From NCBI RefSeq assembly GCF_026226615.1, contig NZ_JAJAPB010000002.1, positions 124,001-188,000 of the forward strand: DNA of 64,000 nt, in the 5' to 3' direction. This document shows positions 45,529 through 54,927 of this stretch, piece after piece. The translations under genes and the position numbers were made by a program. Numbering within the stretch: the first letter of the stretch is position 1; every line of letters begins with the position of its first letter. The notes below the pieces were generated by a model that saw only the letters and a list, made by a program, of their open reading frames with translations, had not been told where the DNA came from and made no database searches. Source of the DNA: Geovibrio ferrireducens (GTDB lineage: Bacteria > Chrysiogenota > Deferribacteres > Deferribacterales > Geovibrionaceae).

Positions 45529-46755
45529 CTACCCGCCGAAGTCATCAAAGTATATATTCTCCGGTTCAACACCAAGCTTATCCAGAAGGTCAAGCACTGC
45601 GTCTATCATAACAGGGGGCCCGCAGAGGTAATACTCGCAGTCCTCCGGCGCAGGATGGTTTCTGAGATAGGCATCATAGGCTATGCAGTGCACAAAGCCC
45701 TTGTAGCCAGTCCAGTTATCCTCCGGCAGGGGTTCACTCATCACCACATGCCAGCTGAAATTCTCAAACTCCTGCTCAAGCTGCTTGAAGTCTTCATCAT
45801 AGAAGAGCTCGGCAACACTCCTTGCCCCGTACCAGTATGATATTTTGCGTTTTGTTCCCTTTCTTTTAAGCTCATCGAATATTATTGAGCGTAAGGGAGC
45901 CATGCCCGCCCCGCCGCCGAGGAATATCATCTCGGTATCGTTATCAGTGGCGTGAAACTCGCCGAAGGGTCCGGTTATTGTAACCTTATCCCCCAGCTTC
46001 CTCGTATGAAGATATGTTGAGCCTTTTCCGGGCGGAATATCCACACTTTTCGGAGGCGGAGTTGCTATGCGCACATTGAGCTTGATAACCCCTTTCTCCT
46101 CCGGGTAATTAGCCATGGAGTAGGCACGCACCACAGGCTCATCCACCACGGACTTATATCGGTACATGCCGAATTTTTCCCATGTACCGTGATATTTCTC
46201 GCCCACATCTATCTGCGTAAAGTCTGTCTGATGGGGGGGAACCATAACCTGAATATAGCCGCCCGCGCGGAAGTTCACGTCCTCCCCTTCGGGAAGTTTC
46301 AGAACTATCTCCTTTATAAAGGTAGCCACATTTCTGTTTGATACAAGCTCGCATTCCCACTGGCGCGCGCTGAAAACCTCCGCCGGAACCTCTATTTTCA
46401 GATCGTCTTTAACGGTAAGCTGGCAGGAGAGCCTGTAGCCTTCCCTCTCCATTTTCCTGTTGATGTGGCTTTTTTCCGTGGGGAGGATCTCTCCTCCGCC
46501 CTGCTGAACCACAACCTTGCACTGTCCGCATGAACCGCCGCCGCCGCAGGCAGAGGAAACAAATATTTTTTCATCCGCCAGAACGCTCAGGAGCTTTCCG
46601 CCCCTCTGCACACTCAGCGCCTTGTCCTCGCTGCCGTTAATGACAATGCGAACATTCCCTGCGGGCACAAGCCACTGCTTTGCAGTGAGGATAAACCCCG
46701 CCAGAAAAAGAATAATTGCTGTAAAAAGGGCAACGCCTAAAACTATCTCTATCAC
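45529..46755 (-). CDS. nqrF: Na+-translocating NADH:quinone reductase subunit F
   Basis: NADH-oxidising subunit of Na+-NQR. 408 residues. TM anchor at about 3-25, then a [2Fe-2S] ferredoxin domain with [10 protein letters not shown] (about 70-79) and a later Cys near 111 (YRLSCQL). The FAD domain has [11 protein letters not shown] (R-x-Y-S FAD signature) and the NADH domain has [28 protein letters not shown] and YYLCGPPVM, ending in IYFDDFGG. Operon order A-B-C-D-E-F is the standard one. 10 nt separate it from nqrE. Confidence 0.97.
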   Translation of the reverse strand: MIEIVLGVALFTAIILFLAGFILTAKQWLVPAGNVRIVINGSEDKALSVQRGGKLLSVLADEKIFVSSACGGGGSCGQCKVVVQQGGGEILPTEKSHINRKMEREGYRLSCQLTVKDDLKIEVPAEVFSARQWECELVSNRNVATFIKEIVLKLPEGEDVNFRAGGYIQVMVPPHQTDFTQIDVGEKYHGTWEKFGMYRYKSVVDEPVVRAYSMANYPEEKGVIKLNVRIATPPPKSVDIPPGKGSTYLHTRKLGDKVTITGPFGEFHATDNDTEMIFLGGGAGMAPLRSIIFDELKRKGTKRKISYWYGARSVAELFYDEDFKQLEQEFENFSWHVVMSEPLPEDNWTGYKGFVHCIAYDAYLRNHPAPEDCEYYLCGPPVMIDAVLDLLDKLGVEPENIYFDDFGG

Positions 46756-46765
46756 GTTTCCCCCC

Positions 46766-47377
46766 TTAAAGCTGTATGCCGGAGAAGAGCATGAACGAAA
46801 TCGCCATGATCCCCGCTATTACGAATACAATGCCCAGATTATCCAGCCCTTTGGGGACATCGGCATACTTCATCTTCTCCCTGATTCCGGCCATTGCTAT
46901 TATGGCAAGCGCCCAGCCCGCTCCTGAGCCGAAACCGTAAACCACGCTCTCCCCGAAGGTGTAATCGCGCTGAACCATGAACAGCGTACCGCCGAGGATG
47001 GCGCAGTTAACCGTTATAAGCGGCAGGAAAATGCCCAGAGCGTTGTAAAGCTTAGGAACGAACCTGTCCAGCCCCATCTCAAGCACCTGCACTATGGCGG
47101 CTATTACGCCTATGTAAGTCACAAGGCCTATAAACGTGAGATCCACATTATCAAGCCCTGCCCATGCCAGTGCGCCGTCCTTGAGTATATACTGATAAAT
47201 AAGGTTGTTTACCGGAACAGTAATGGTCTGCACAGCAATAACTGCAATGCCGAGCCCCGTTGCCGTCTCCACCTGCTTTGAAACCGCAAGGAACGTACAC
47301 ATGCCCAGAAAGAAGGCAAGCGCCATGTTTTCCACAAATATTGATTTAACCAGAAGGCTTAAGTAGATTTCAATCAT
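46766..47377 (-). CDS. nqrE: Na+-translocating NADH:quinone reductase subunit E
   Basis: Membrane subunit, 203 residues with six helices. Conserved Cys in [11 protein letters not shown] (about 26) and VNCAILGG (about 120), which in this family help bind the intramembrane [2Fe-2S] cluster shared with NqrD. It overlaps nqrD by 4 nt. Related to RnfA, but the neighbouring genes show this is Nqr. Confidence 0.96.
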   Translation of the reverse strand: MIEIYLSLLVKSIFVENMALAFFLGMCTFLAVSKQVETATGLGIAVIAVQTITVPVNNLIYQYILKDGALAWAGLDNVDLTFIGLVTYIGVIAAIVQVLEMGLDRFVPKLYNALGIFLPLITVNCAILGGTLFMVQRDYTFGESVVYGFGSGAGWALAIIAMAGIREKMKYADVPKGLDNLGIVFVIAGIMAISFMLFSGIQL

Positions 47378-47994
47378 GCTTTAACCTCCCTGGATATTAT
47401 AAGCTGAACACCCCATATAATGAGCCCTATGAGGAAAAAGGCGCTGGGAGCCAGAAGGAAAAGCCCGTTCGGCGTGTACCAGCCTCCCTCCGTGGCGAGG
47501 GGGAGCACCTGAAAGCCCAGAAGCTTGCCCGCACCGATGAGTTCACGGACAGTACCCACGGCTATAAGCACAAGGCCGTAGCCCGCACCGTTGCCGAGAC
47601 CGTCAAGAAGGCTCTGGAACGGAGGGTTCTTTATGGCGTACGCCTCAGCTCTGCCCATGAGGATGCAGTTTGTTATTATAAGCCCCACGAAAACCGAAAG
47701 CTGTTTGCTGATCTCAAAGAAATAAGCCTTTATAAACTGATCGGCTATGATAACCAGAGAGGCGATTATTGTCATTTCCACTATTATCCTTATGCTTGAA
47801 GGGATGTAGTTCCTTATCACACTGAGAGACAGGTTGGAAAGCCCCAGAACCACAGTAACTGCAAGCGCCATGACAAGAGTTGTTTTCAGGTTTGACGTAA
47901 CAGCCAGTGAGGAGCATATCCCCAGAACCTGCACAGCGATGGGGTTATTCCTGAAAATGGGGTCCGTAAATATTTTCATTGTGCTGTCAGCCAT
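47374..47994 (-). CDS. nqrD: Na+-translocating NADH:quinone reductase subunit D
   Basis: Membrane subunit, 206 residues with six helices. Conserved Cys in [10 protein letters not shown] (about 27) and [15 protein letters not shown] (about 110), the counterpart of those in Nqr[16 protein letters not shown] is a family signature. It overlaps nqrC by 8 nt and nqrE by 4 nt. Confidence 0.96.
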   Translation of the reverse strand: MADSTMKIFTDPIFRNNPIAVQVLGICSSLAVTSNLKTTLVMALAVTVVLGLSNLSLSVIRNYIPSSIRIIVEMTIIASLVIIADQFIKAYFFEISKQLSVFVGLIITNCILMGRAEAYAIKNPPFQSLLDGLGNGAGYGLVLIAVGTVRELIGAGKLLGFQVLPLATEGGWYTPNGLFLLAPSAFFLIGLIIWGVQLIISREVKA

Positions 47995-48775
47995 TGAACC
48001 CCTCCTCGTTTATTCTGGAAAGAAATCTGCCGTAGCCGTTTTCACCCAGCCAGAAGCGGACAAGCCCGTTGACTCCTCTGCTTGTGAGGGACGCACCGGA
48101 TATGGAGTCAACCAGATGCGCAGAATCCGGAGAGGCAGGATCAACTTTTCCGTTGCCCACACCGAGTTTAAGGGAACCGTCATCACCGTAAACCTGTTTT
48201 CCCGGCCACTGGGCTTTCCAGTTGGGGTTGTCAACCTCACCGCCCAGACCGGGGGTTTCCTTCTGGTCATAGAACGTGAGCCCTGCAACAGTTTTACCGT
48301 CCCCTTCCAGTGCGAGAAAGCCGAACATAGTTGACCAGAGTCCGCTGCCGTAAACATGGAGAATTATTTTATCCGGCTTTCCATCCTTCATTACTATATA
48401 AACAGGCTGCTCCTTAGCTATACTGGCTATGCCTGCTATGTCCTGATCTTTTGCGAGGCGGACGGATGTGGCGCCTGATGTGCTGAGGTTTTTGAAGTCC
48501 TTGAAGAAGGCCGCATCAAATCCCGGCTGTTTTTCAAAGCTTCCGTCCCGCACATTCACTGCCAGAACAGAGATATTTTTAAATGTGTCTTCTATGTCCG
48601 TGCTTTCGCCGAGAAGCCCCGCCGCAGCGAGAACATTCTTCTGCCTGTCAAGCTCACGGTTTTTGTCCTGAATCGGCTTAAGGGAAACAGCCGCCGCGGA
48701 AACCAGAACCGAGCAGACAACGGAAAGGACGAGAGAGACTATAAATGTAAATTTTCGGGAATTAACATCCGGCAT
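47987..48775 (-). CDS. nqrC: Na+-translocating NADH:quinone reductase subunit C
   Basis: Subunit carrying a covalent FMN. 262 residues: a TM helix at about 8-28 and a periplasmic FMN-binding domain. The flavinylation motif is normally S-G-A-T, with FMN on the Thr; here it reads [12 protein letters not shown], Ser in the acceptor place. Codons GGT GCG TCC CTC confirm Ser. [20 protein letters not shown] is a well-kept family segment. It overlaps nqrB by 14 nt. ApbE, the flavin transferase, is not in the window. Ser may accept flavin, or this subunit may be unusual. Confidence 0.95.
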   Translation of the reverse strand: MPDVNSRKFTFIVSLVLSVVCSVLVSAAAVSLKPIQDKNRELDRQKNVLAAAGLLGESTDIEDTFKNISVLAVNVRDGSFEKQPGFDAAFFKDFKNLSTSGATSVRLAKDQDIAGIASIAKEQPVYIVMKDGKPDKIILHVYGSGLWSTMFGFLALEGDGKTVAGLTFYDQKETPGLGGEVDNPNWKAQWPGKQVYGDDGSLKLGVGNGKVDPASPDSAHLVDSISGASLTSRGVNGLVRFWLGENGYGRFLSRINEEGFNG

Positions 48776-49955
48776 ATCTGCGCCCCCTCCTTCTTATATT
48801 CGCTTTTATAACATACTGGTCAATGACAGGCGCAAAAACGTTTCCGAACAGCACCGCAAGCATTGCTCCTTCCGGGAACGCAGGGTTAACAACCCTGATG
48901 AGCGCCGTCATAGCGCCGATTAAAAATCCGTAGATGTACATGCCCGTTCTCGTCATGGAGGCGGAAACAGGGTCTGTGGCCATGAAAACAGTGGCGAACG
49001 CATATCCGCCCAGAACAAGATGCCACTCAGGGGAGAGGTTCATCATGGGGTTTGTTTCGCTCCCTATCAGGTTAAAAAACAGCACAAAGGAAACGAGTCC
49101 CGCAACACTTGAAAGCATTATCCGCCATGAGCCTATGCCTGTGGCGATCAGCACAGCCGCCCCGAACAGACACGCCAGAGCGGATGTTTCACCCATCGAG
49201 CCGGGCATGAAGCCGAGAAAAGCGTTCATCCAAGTTAAGCCTGAATCATTACCCAGAGCCATAGAACCCAGAGGGGTTGCATATGTCATAGCATCCGCGG
49301 GAATCCATATTCTATCCCCCGTCATAGCCGCAGGGTATGAGAAGAAGAGAACCGCCCTGGACATAAGCGCAGGGTTGACAAAGTTGCGCCCTGTTCCGCC
49401 GAAGACCTCCTTGCCCATGACAAGACCGATGGAAATGGCCACCCCGGCCTGCCAGAGAGGAATAGTCGGAGGAAGAATCAGCGGGAAAAGAAGGGATGTA
49501 ACAAGGAATGCCTCCCCTATCTCATGTTTTCTCACCACCGCAAAAAGCAGTTCCCAGAAACCGCCCACAGCAAGGGTTACAATATAGACAGGCAGAAAGT
49601 AGAGTGCGCCGTGAAGGAAGCATGAACCGACAGACGAACTGTCCGCCCCGCCTGCTGCGGCCATTACACCAAGCCGCCACCCTTCCGTAAGTGTGCCCGC
49701 CTCCGCTGCATAGTTGGCCTGAAGCCCTGTATTGTAAAATGCCATAAGAATACACGGAATAAGCGCCAGAACCACGGTGGTCATTATCCTTTTGAGATCA
49801 AGCCCGTCCCTTATGTGCGTATATCCCTTTGTCACTTCGGGGGATGTGTACAGGAAAGTGTCGGTCATTTCAAATACCGGATACCACTTTTCCAGCTTTC
49901 CGCCCTTCTTGAAGTGATGCTCATATTTTTCCAGAAAATTAAGCAGCCCTTTCAT
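48762..49955 (-). CDS. nqrB: Na+-translocating NADH:quinone reductase subunit B
   Basis: The largest membrane subunit; carries a covalent FMN and riboflavin and forms much of the Na+ path. 397 residues with about ten helices. Seen: DGLDLKRIMTTVVLALIPC, GKEVFGGTGRNFVNPALMSRAVLFF, and IPADAMTYATPLG, whose T-Y-A-T corresponds to the S/T-x-A-T flavin site. ATDPVSASMTRTG near the C-terminus is a quinone-side signature. It starts on the nqrA stop codon and overlaps nqrC by 14 nt. Confidence 0.96.
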   Translation of the reverse strand: MKGLLNFLEKYEHHFKKGGKLEKWYPVFEMTDTFLYTSPEVTKGYTHIRDGLDLKRIMTTVVLALIPCILMAFYNTGLQANYAAEAGTLTEGWRLGVMAAAGGADSSSVGSCFLHGALYFLPVYIVTLAVGGFWELLFAVVRKHEIGEAFLVTSLLFPLILPPTIPLWQAGVAISIGLVMGKEVFGGTGRNFVNPALMSRAVLFFSYPAAMTGDRIWIPADAMTYATPLGSMALGNDSGLTWMNAFLGFMPGSMGETSALACLFGAAVLIATGIGSWRIMLSSVAGLVSFVLFFNLIGSETNPMMNLSPEWHLVLGGYAFATVFMATDPVSASMTRTGMYIYGFLIGAMTALIRVVNPAFPEGAMLAVLFGNVFAPVIDQYVIKANIRRRGRRYAGC

Positions 49956-51310
49956 CAGCCTTCCTTCTCCAAAGTATCAAGCACCTGCCGGAGCATGGGC
50001 GCATAGTCCTGCTTGCCGGGGCAGGCGTAAGTGCACAGGGATAAATCCTCCTCCAGAAGCTCAAGACAGCCGAGCTTCTCCGCCGTTTCGAAATCCCCCA
50101 CTGAAACAGCCCGAAGGAGATAAGTGGGCAGAATATCCAGAGGCATCACGTCCTCGTAGCTCCCCACGGGAACAATGGGACGTTTGCCGCCGTTCAGGTT
50201 TGTATTGAAAACAGGTCTGCCTATGCCGAAGCCGCTGAGAAACGAGCGTTTCACTGAATGCATGTCCGTTCCCGGCCCAGCCCAGCCCATGAACCGCCTG
50301 TCCCTGCCTTCGGGAATGAGCGTAACCTGATTTATATATCTGTGGAGATAGTCCGCAGGGGCAACCGCCTTGCGTCCGTGGAGTGCGCTTCCGCTTATCA
50401 CGCGGACATCCTCCGCGTTGATTTCGTTTTTAAGGAGATCGCCCAGCCATGCGCCGCGTATGGTTCTGATAAGCCGCGGCTTAACAGCGCCTGTCCCGCA
50501 GAGCGATATTACTGTCTGAACAGGTATCTTCCCTGTGAGAAAAAACTCGCCGATTGCCGCCGTGTCCTGCCAGCCTATTTCCCATGTGCGGTTTCCGGCG
50601 TGAGCAGGTGAGAGGAAGTGAATATGAGTTCCCGCAAGCCCTGCCGGGTGCGGCCCTTTAAAGCACACGTACTCAATCTTCCCGCCCTGAACCGCAGGAA
50701 CGGAATCCTCCGAACCGACACAGACATAAAGCTTCTTGCCTGCCAGCTTCTCAAGGAGGCTGACACCCGCTGCAAAAAACTCCTCTCTGCCCTCAATGGC
50801 GGTTTTTACATCCGCACACAGCGGGCGGGTATCCGCAGCAGTGACATAAATATAGTCGGCAGATGCATCCGCAGCGGGAGTTTTGCCGAAGGGGCGGCTG
50901 ATGAATGATGTCCAGAGTCCCGCATCATTTACGGCACTCCTGACAGTGTCACTGCCGATGATTTTAAGCTCCGCAGTGTTAAAAGCCCTGAAGCCGCCGC
51001 CTTCTGTGCCTTCAATCTCTATCTCAAGTGAGAGAAACCTGCGCTTCTCGCCCCTGTTGACAGCCAGAACCCTGCCGGCAAAAGGGGAAACGAACTTAAC
51101 GCCCGCATTTTTTTTATCGGTGAAAAGCAGATCACCCGGCTTCACCGAATCCCCTTCCTGAACATTCATAGTGGGTTTGAGGCCGATATGATCGTCTCCG
51201 ATGACGGCATATCTGCTTACAGTTCCCGATGCATAAATTTTCTGTTCGGGAGCTCCGCCCAAAGGAAGGTCAATACCTTTCTTAAGAACTACATTTTTCA
51301 TACCGCTCAA
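49955..51310 (-). CDS. nqrA: Na+-translocating NADH:quinone reductase subunit A
   Basis: Peripheral cytoplasmic subunit, about 450 residues, near the quinone site. Seen: LKKGIDLPLGGAPEQ, VGDDHIGLKPTMNVQEGDSVKPGDLLF, RNWEIGWQD-like NRTWEIGWQDTAAIGEFF, SLCGTGAVKPRLIRTIRGAWLGDLL and MPLDILPTYLLRAVSVGD, then YACPGKQDYAPMLR. A TTG at 51310 has GAAGGTG 5 nt before it; an ATG three codons on (51301) gives the more usual MKNVVLKKG. First gene of the operon. Confidence 0.95.
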   Translation of the reverse strand: MSGMKNVVLKKGIDLPLGGAPEQKIYASGTVSRYAVIGDDHIGLKPTMNVQEGDSVKPGDLLFTDKKNAGVKFVSPFAGRVLAVNRGEKRRFLSLEIEIEGTEGGGFRAFNTAELKIIGSDTVRSAVNDAGLWTSFISRPFGKTPAADASADYIYVTAADTRPLCADVKTAIEGREEFFAAGVSLLEKLAGKKLYVCVGSEDSVPAVQGGKIEYVCFKGPHPAGLAGTHIHFLSPAHAGNRTWEIGWQDTAAIGEFFLTGKIPVQTVISLCGTGAVKPRLIRTIRGAWLGDLLKNEINAEDVRVISGSALHGRKAVAPADYLHRYINQVTLIPEGRDRRFMGWAGPGTDMHSVKRSFLSGFGIGRPVFNTNLNGGKRPIVPVGSYEDVMPLDILPTYLLRAVSVGDFETAEKLGCLELLEEDLSLCTYACPGKQDYAPMLRQVLDTLEKEG

Positions 51311-51379
51311 AAAACACCTTCACACACAAAATATTTTAAGACTATTTATGCCTTATAATACACAACGACTTATAAATAA

Positions 51380-51407
51380 AGCATAATCCTAATAACGTCA
51401 GAGTCAA
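51380..51407 (-). promoter_or_regulatory. Promoter of the nqr operon
   Basis: On the minus strand TTGACT (51407-51402), 16 bp, TATGCT (51385-51380). The -35 overlaps the stop codon of the GGDEF/EAL gene upstream. The expected start gives a leader of about 65 nt. Confidence 0.5.
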
Positions 51408-53623
51408 GCTAAGTCGTCCGGTTTAGTATCCGGCTTTGGTTTGGCGATGAAGAACCCTTGGGAATAGTCAATTCCGAGCTCATTTACGGCATCAAAAATT
51501 TCCTGACTGCTCACAAATTCCGCCACGGTTTTTATTTTCATACCGCCTGCGAATCCTGTTATGCTTTTCACCAGCCTGTTTGTGTACTCATCGCGGTGAA
51601 TGTTCTGAATCAGACTGCCGTCAATTTTCAGATAATCAAAATCAAGGTTCATCAGGTGCGTAAAGTTGGAGTAGCCTGTGCCGAAGTCGTCAATAGCCAC
51701 TTTGCAGCCCAGCCTTTTAACCTCACTTATAAACTCCCTGATCTCCTCGTAATTGCCTATGTTGTCCGTTTCGAGAATCTCGAATATCACATTGCCTGCG
51801 GCATCCGTCTCCCGGAGAAGATTCTGGATATAGAGCACTATATCCTTATTGAGTATATCCTCTGTTGAAATATTTATTGAAAATTCGTTATTTCCGCCTC
51901 TGAAATGTTCCACCGACTTGCGCAGCATTATTTTGGTAAGCTGCGGGTACAGTTTGGTCTTTTTAATAATAGGCAGAAACATCCCCGGAGAAACCACACT
52001 CCCGTCCGCCTCCTGCATCCTTATGAGGCATTCGTATTTGCGTATTTCCCCTGTGCGGTTATCCACTATTCCCTGAAAATAGGGTATAATGCGATCCTCT
52101 TTTATGGCCAGCTTCACCTTATTCAGCCAGAAGAAGTTGTTTGACTGATGCTGGCTCAGTTCCATGCTTTCGTCAAAATGCATGTAGGCTCTTTTACGCT
52201 CTCTGGATATTTTCAGTGCCATGTCAGATGACTGGAGCGGCTTTTCCCTGTTTCCGGATATGCCGATGCTCACTGAAATGGAGATCTCTATCCCCTGATA
52301 GTCAATCAGTTCCGAATCCGTCTTAACGGATATGGAGTCAGCTATTTTTTCCGCCAGTTCCATCCTTGATTTAAGCAGAACAACAAATTCGTCCCTGCCC
52401 AGCCTGTAGAGAACGTATCCGCCCGCAATCTCAGGATAAGCCGATTCCAGTGAGGAAAGATAATCTCGCAGGCACATGGAATATTCCTTCAGGACATGGT
52501 CTCCTGCGCCTATGCCGAAAACCTCGTTAACCTCTTTGAAGCGGTCAATATTTATCAGAATCATCACAGAACCGGAGGAGGAGCCGAGATCACTTAAAAG
52601 AGCATTCCTGTTGGGAAGCCCGGTGAGCGCATCGGTTCTCTGCTGAGCGGAAAGGTTCTTTTTGCCCTCTTCTATTTCCCGGAGCATAGAACGGAAACTG
52701 TAGTGCAGAATTGCAGCAGCAAGTATAAGGAATGCAAGCACCACAAGCGCCAGATAAAACCTTGCGTTGCGGTAGTCCCTCACCTCAGCGTTTATGTCCT
52801 GAGCAACCACGAGATATGCAAACGGTTCCCCGGAATGCTCCCTCAGTTCGTAAGCCGTATGAAAGCTGTAGTATGTTCCGTCAATTTTTTTGACGAGCAT
52901 TGTCCGCTCAGGCACAAACTCTGTATCCAGCGCCTGAAACAAATGCTCATCCGTTCCGGCTATGTAGTAGTTTCCGCCCTCAATCATTCCGTCTCTGCTG
53001 TTCAGAATCTCCGCGTATGATTTCTTTAAAAAGAGTGCACTTCTGAACTGAAAATGCTTCGCCACCGCTTCGACAACAAAATCCGCATTAATTCCAAGAT
53101 CAAGCATTCCGGCATATTCACCGCCGGAAAATATCGGAACCATAATCCGGTAGAATATACCGTTCCTTCCGGCTTCGAAGCCGGAAGCGGCACTGCGGTT
53201 TTCATTCACCTCACGGACAAGAGGACGAAGCTCCGTGAGGCTGTCACCGTAAAAATCCGGTCTGTGCATACGCAGGACAGTCACACCGTTTTTGTCTATG
53301 AAGTGCATTACATGAAAGAACGGGTTCTCTGCAGTCATCTCTCTGTAATATGGAATAAGCTCCAGAAAAAGCTTCTCTCTGTCCCCTGCCAGAAAAGAAT
53401 CAAGAATCCTTCCCTTCTGGAGGAGGCTGTGCGCCGCGTTAAAGTATCTGCGCTCGGTTTCTGTCACGGAGATTTCGAATGAGCGTGCAAGCTGCGAGTC
53501 GAACCTGCGGAAGGAGTAATCAAGATATTTTTCATTAAAATAATTGCCCGCCAGAAGAAAAATAACGGAAAGAGAGAGCATCAGCATAGTAACAATGAGC
53601 ATGGCTCTCATGCGGACAGTCAT
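51404..53623 (-). CDS. Membrane GGDEF/EAL c-di-GMP signalling protein
   Basis: A 739-residue protein. TM1 at about 7-25 and TM2 at about 285-305 enclose a periplasmic Cache-like sensor (HVMHFIDKNGVTVLRMHRPD; IFSGGEYAGMLDLGINADF). The GGDEF domain (about 325-480) starts DALTGLPNRNALLSD and reads YRLGRDEFVVLL, that is GRDEF in place of GGDEF. The EAL domain (about 495-735) reads YECLIRM, ECL in place of EAL, but keeps FEILETD, IDDFGTGYSNF, LKIDGSLI and AEFV. Cyclase activity is doubtful; phosphodiesterase activity is possible. Divergent from the receiver-CheC-kinase module. Confidence 0.9.
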   Translation of the reverse strand: MTVRMRAMLIVTMLMLSLSVIFLLAGNYFNEKYLDYSFRRFDSQLARSFEISVTETERRYFNAAHSLLQKGRILDSFLAGDREKLFLELIPYYREMTAENPFFHVMHFIDKNGVTVLRMHRPDFYGDSLTELRPLVREVNENRSAASGFEAGRNGIFYRIMVPIFSGGEYAGMLDLGINADFVVEAVAKHFQFRSALFLKKSYAEILNSRDGMIEGGNYYIAGTDEHLFQALDTEFVPERTMLVKKIDGTYYSFHTAYELREHSGEPFAYLVVAQDINAEVRDYRNARFYLALVVLAFLILAAAILHYSFRSMLREIEEGKKNLSAQQRTDALTGLPNRNALLSDLGSSSGSVMILINIDRFKEVNEVFGIGAGDHVLKEYSMCLRDYLSSLESAYPEIAGGYVLYRLGRDEFVVLLKSRMELAEKIADSISVKTDSELIDYQGIEISISVSIGISGNREKPLQSSDMALKISRERKRAYMHFDESMELSQHQSNNFFWLNKVKLAIKEDRIIPYFQGIVDNRTGEIRKYECLIRMQEADGSVVSPGMFLPIIKKTKLYPQLTKIMLRKSVEHFRGGNNEFSINISTEDILNKDIVLYIQNLLRETDAAGNVIFEILETDNIGNYEEIREFISEVKRLGCKVAIDDFGTGYSNFTHLMNLDFDYLKIDGSLIQNIHRDEYTNRLVKSITGFAGGMKIKTVAEFVSSQEIFDAVNELGIDYSQGFFIAKPKPDTKPDDLA

Positions 53624-53931
53624 AGTATTACCACCTTGGTTTTACAATAATTTAAACCGTAATACAGATATTCGGAAACCCGGCGGCGGTTCATGCAGAA
53701 AAAATGTTCTCTCTCATACATTAAAACACTCCGGGAACAAACAGCCGTTTAAATAATATTTAACTACTATTCATTATACATTTGCAGAAGAAGAACCGCA
53801 ACTTAACCTTAGCATTAAAATGAGCCTCAAATAAGGCGGAGCTAAACCGCTCTGTACAAGATCTTCAACTTGACATTTGGCTTTCTCAGGTTATGATCAC
53901 TTAAATTAATAAGAATTTTTAGCAGGTACAC
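53624..53931. other. Divergent promoter region
   Basis: About 308 bp, AT-rich, no gene. It contains the plus-strand promoter at 53870-53897. The promoter of the GGDEF/EAL gene probably lies near 53640-53780 on the minus strand, but I cannot place its hexamers. Confidence 0.5.
53870..53897 (+). promoter_or_regulatory. Strong sigma70 promoter of the receiver-CheC-kinase operon
   Basis: TTGACA (53870-53875), a 16-bp spacer and TATGAT (53892-53897). Expected transcription start near 53904, 28 nt before the start codon. Confidence 0.75.
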
Positions 53932-54291
53932 ATGAAAATCTTGATAGCCGATGATTCCAAAATTGCAAGAAAGGGGGTTCTCAAGTCCCTGGCCACGGCT
54001 TTTTCAGGAGAGTTTGATTATCGCGAGGCAGCAAACGGCTGTGAAGCGGTGGAAATGTTCACCTCTTACACGCCTGATCTCGTATTTATGGATCTTACCA
54101 TGCCTGAAAAAAGCGGCATTGAGGCGCTGGAGGAAATAAAAGCTATTAATCCGGCGGCAAAAGTTGTTATAATCACAGCAGATATACAGAAAAAAACAAC
54201 CGAGATGGTCTCTGAACTCGGAGCTGATGAAATACTCAACAAGCCTGTGACTGCGGAGAAAATATCGCAGATTATCACTAAACTGGTTTAA
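53932..54291 (+). CDS. Single-domain response regulator (CheY-like)
   Basis: A 119-residue receiver without output domain: ILIADDSKIARKG, LVFMDLTMPEKSG with phospho-acceptor Asp near 53, KVVIITADIQ with the switch Thr, and ILNKPVTAEKI with the conserved Lys. First gene of an operon with a CheC-type phosphatase gene 12 nt on and a PAS kinase gene. It probably carries phosphate from that kinase, which CheC-type protein would remove. Confidence 0.92.
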   Translation: MKILIADDSKIARKGVLKSLATAFSGEFDYREAANGCEAVEMFTSYTPDLVFMDLTMPEKSGIEALEEIKAINPAAKVVIITADIQKKTTEMVSELGADEILNKPVTAEKISQIITKLV

Positions 54292-54303
54292 CGGCTGATT
54301 TAT

Positions 54304-54927
54304 ATGATGAATATTCTGAATGATGACAGGAAAGATGCGCTCACCGAAATCATGAACATTTCTTATGGCATGGCCACTGCCATAATATCTGATTCCATTG
54401 AGGCTCACGCCAATCTGCACGTTCCGAAGATTCATGTGGTCGGCACGGAAGGGCTGGAAAACTACGTAAACAGCAAGACATCCAAAAATAATGATTACTT
54501 CGTCTCCGTTCAGGTTTTTATAAACAAGCTGGACGGGGAAAGCATCTTCATCATTGACAGCGGTTCCTCGCGCAAAGTTGCCGGCATCTTCATGAACGAC
54601 AGCGGTGAGCAAATAGAAAGCGAAGACGACATAGTAAGCTCTATCCACGAACTCTCAAATATCCTGACCTCCGCCTGTGTGGGTAAAATTGCAGAACTCC
54701 TTGAGCTTGAGGTGTTCTTTCATCCTCCCGCAGTGGACAAGCAGAGCGGCGAAAAAATAGCCGAATACAAAAATTTCGAAAATTTCAGCAAAATCATTGT
54801 GGTGGAAACTGTCCTGGATTTCAGGCAGGAAAAAATCAACGGACTTCTCATATTTCTTTTGAAGGAGAGTTCTTTTGAGCATTTGCTCATAGCACTGGAT
54901 AAATATATTGAACAGTATGAAATTTGA
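54304..54927 (+). CDS. CheC-type CheY-P phosphatase homologue
   Basis: A 207-residue protein of the CheC/FliY/CheX phosphatase family. It has two copies of the motif D/S-x3-E-x2-N-x22-P. The first runs DALTEIMN (about 11-18), then Pro 23 residues after the Asn. The second is SSIHELSN (about 117-124), again with Pro 23 residues after the Asn. Both halves look intact, so it should be active. No other chemotaxis genes are near; its partner is presumably the receiver just upstream. It overlaps the next kinase gene by 11-20 nt. Confidence 0.85.
   Translation: MMNILNDDRKDALTEIMNISYGMATAIISDSIEAHANLHVPKIHVVGTEGLENYVNSKTSKNNDYFVSVQVFINKLDGESIFIIDSGSSRKVAGIFMNDSGEQIESEDDIVSSIHELSNILTSACVGKIAELLELEVFFHPPAVDKQSGEKIAEYKNFENFSKIIVVETVLDFRQEKINGLLIFLLKESSFEHLLIALDKYIEQYEI

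Noticed and set aside
45334-51310. Rnf complex
   Set aside because: NqrA and NqrF with FAD/NADH domains are present and RnfB/RnfC ferredoxins are absent.
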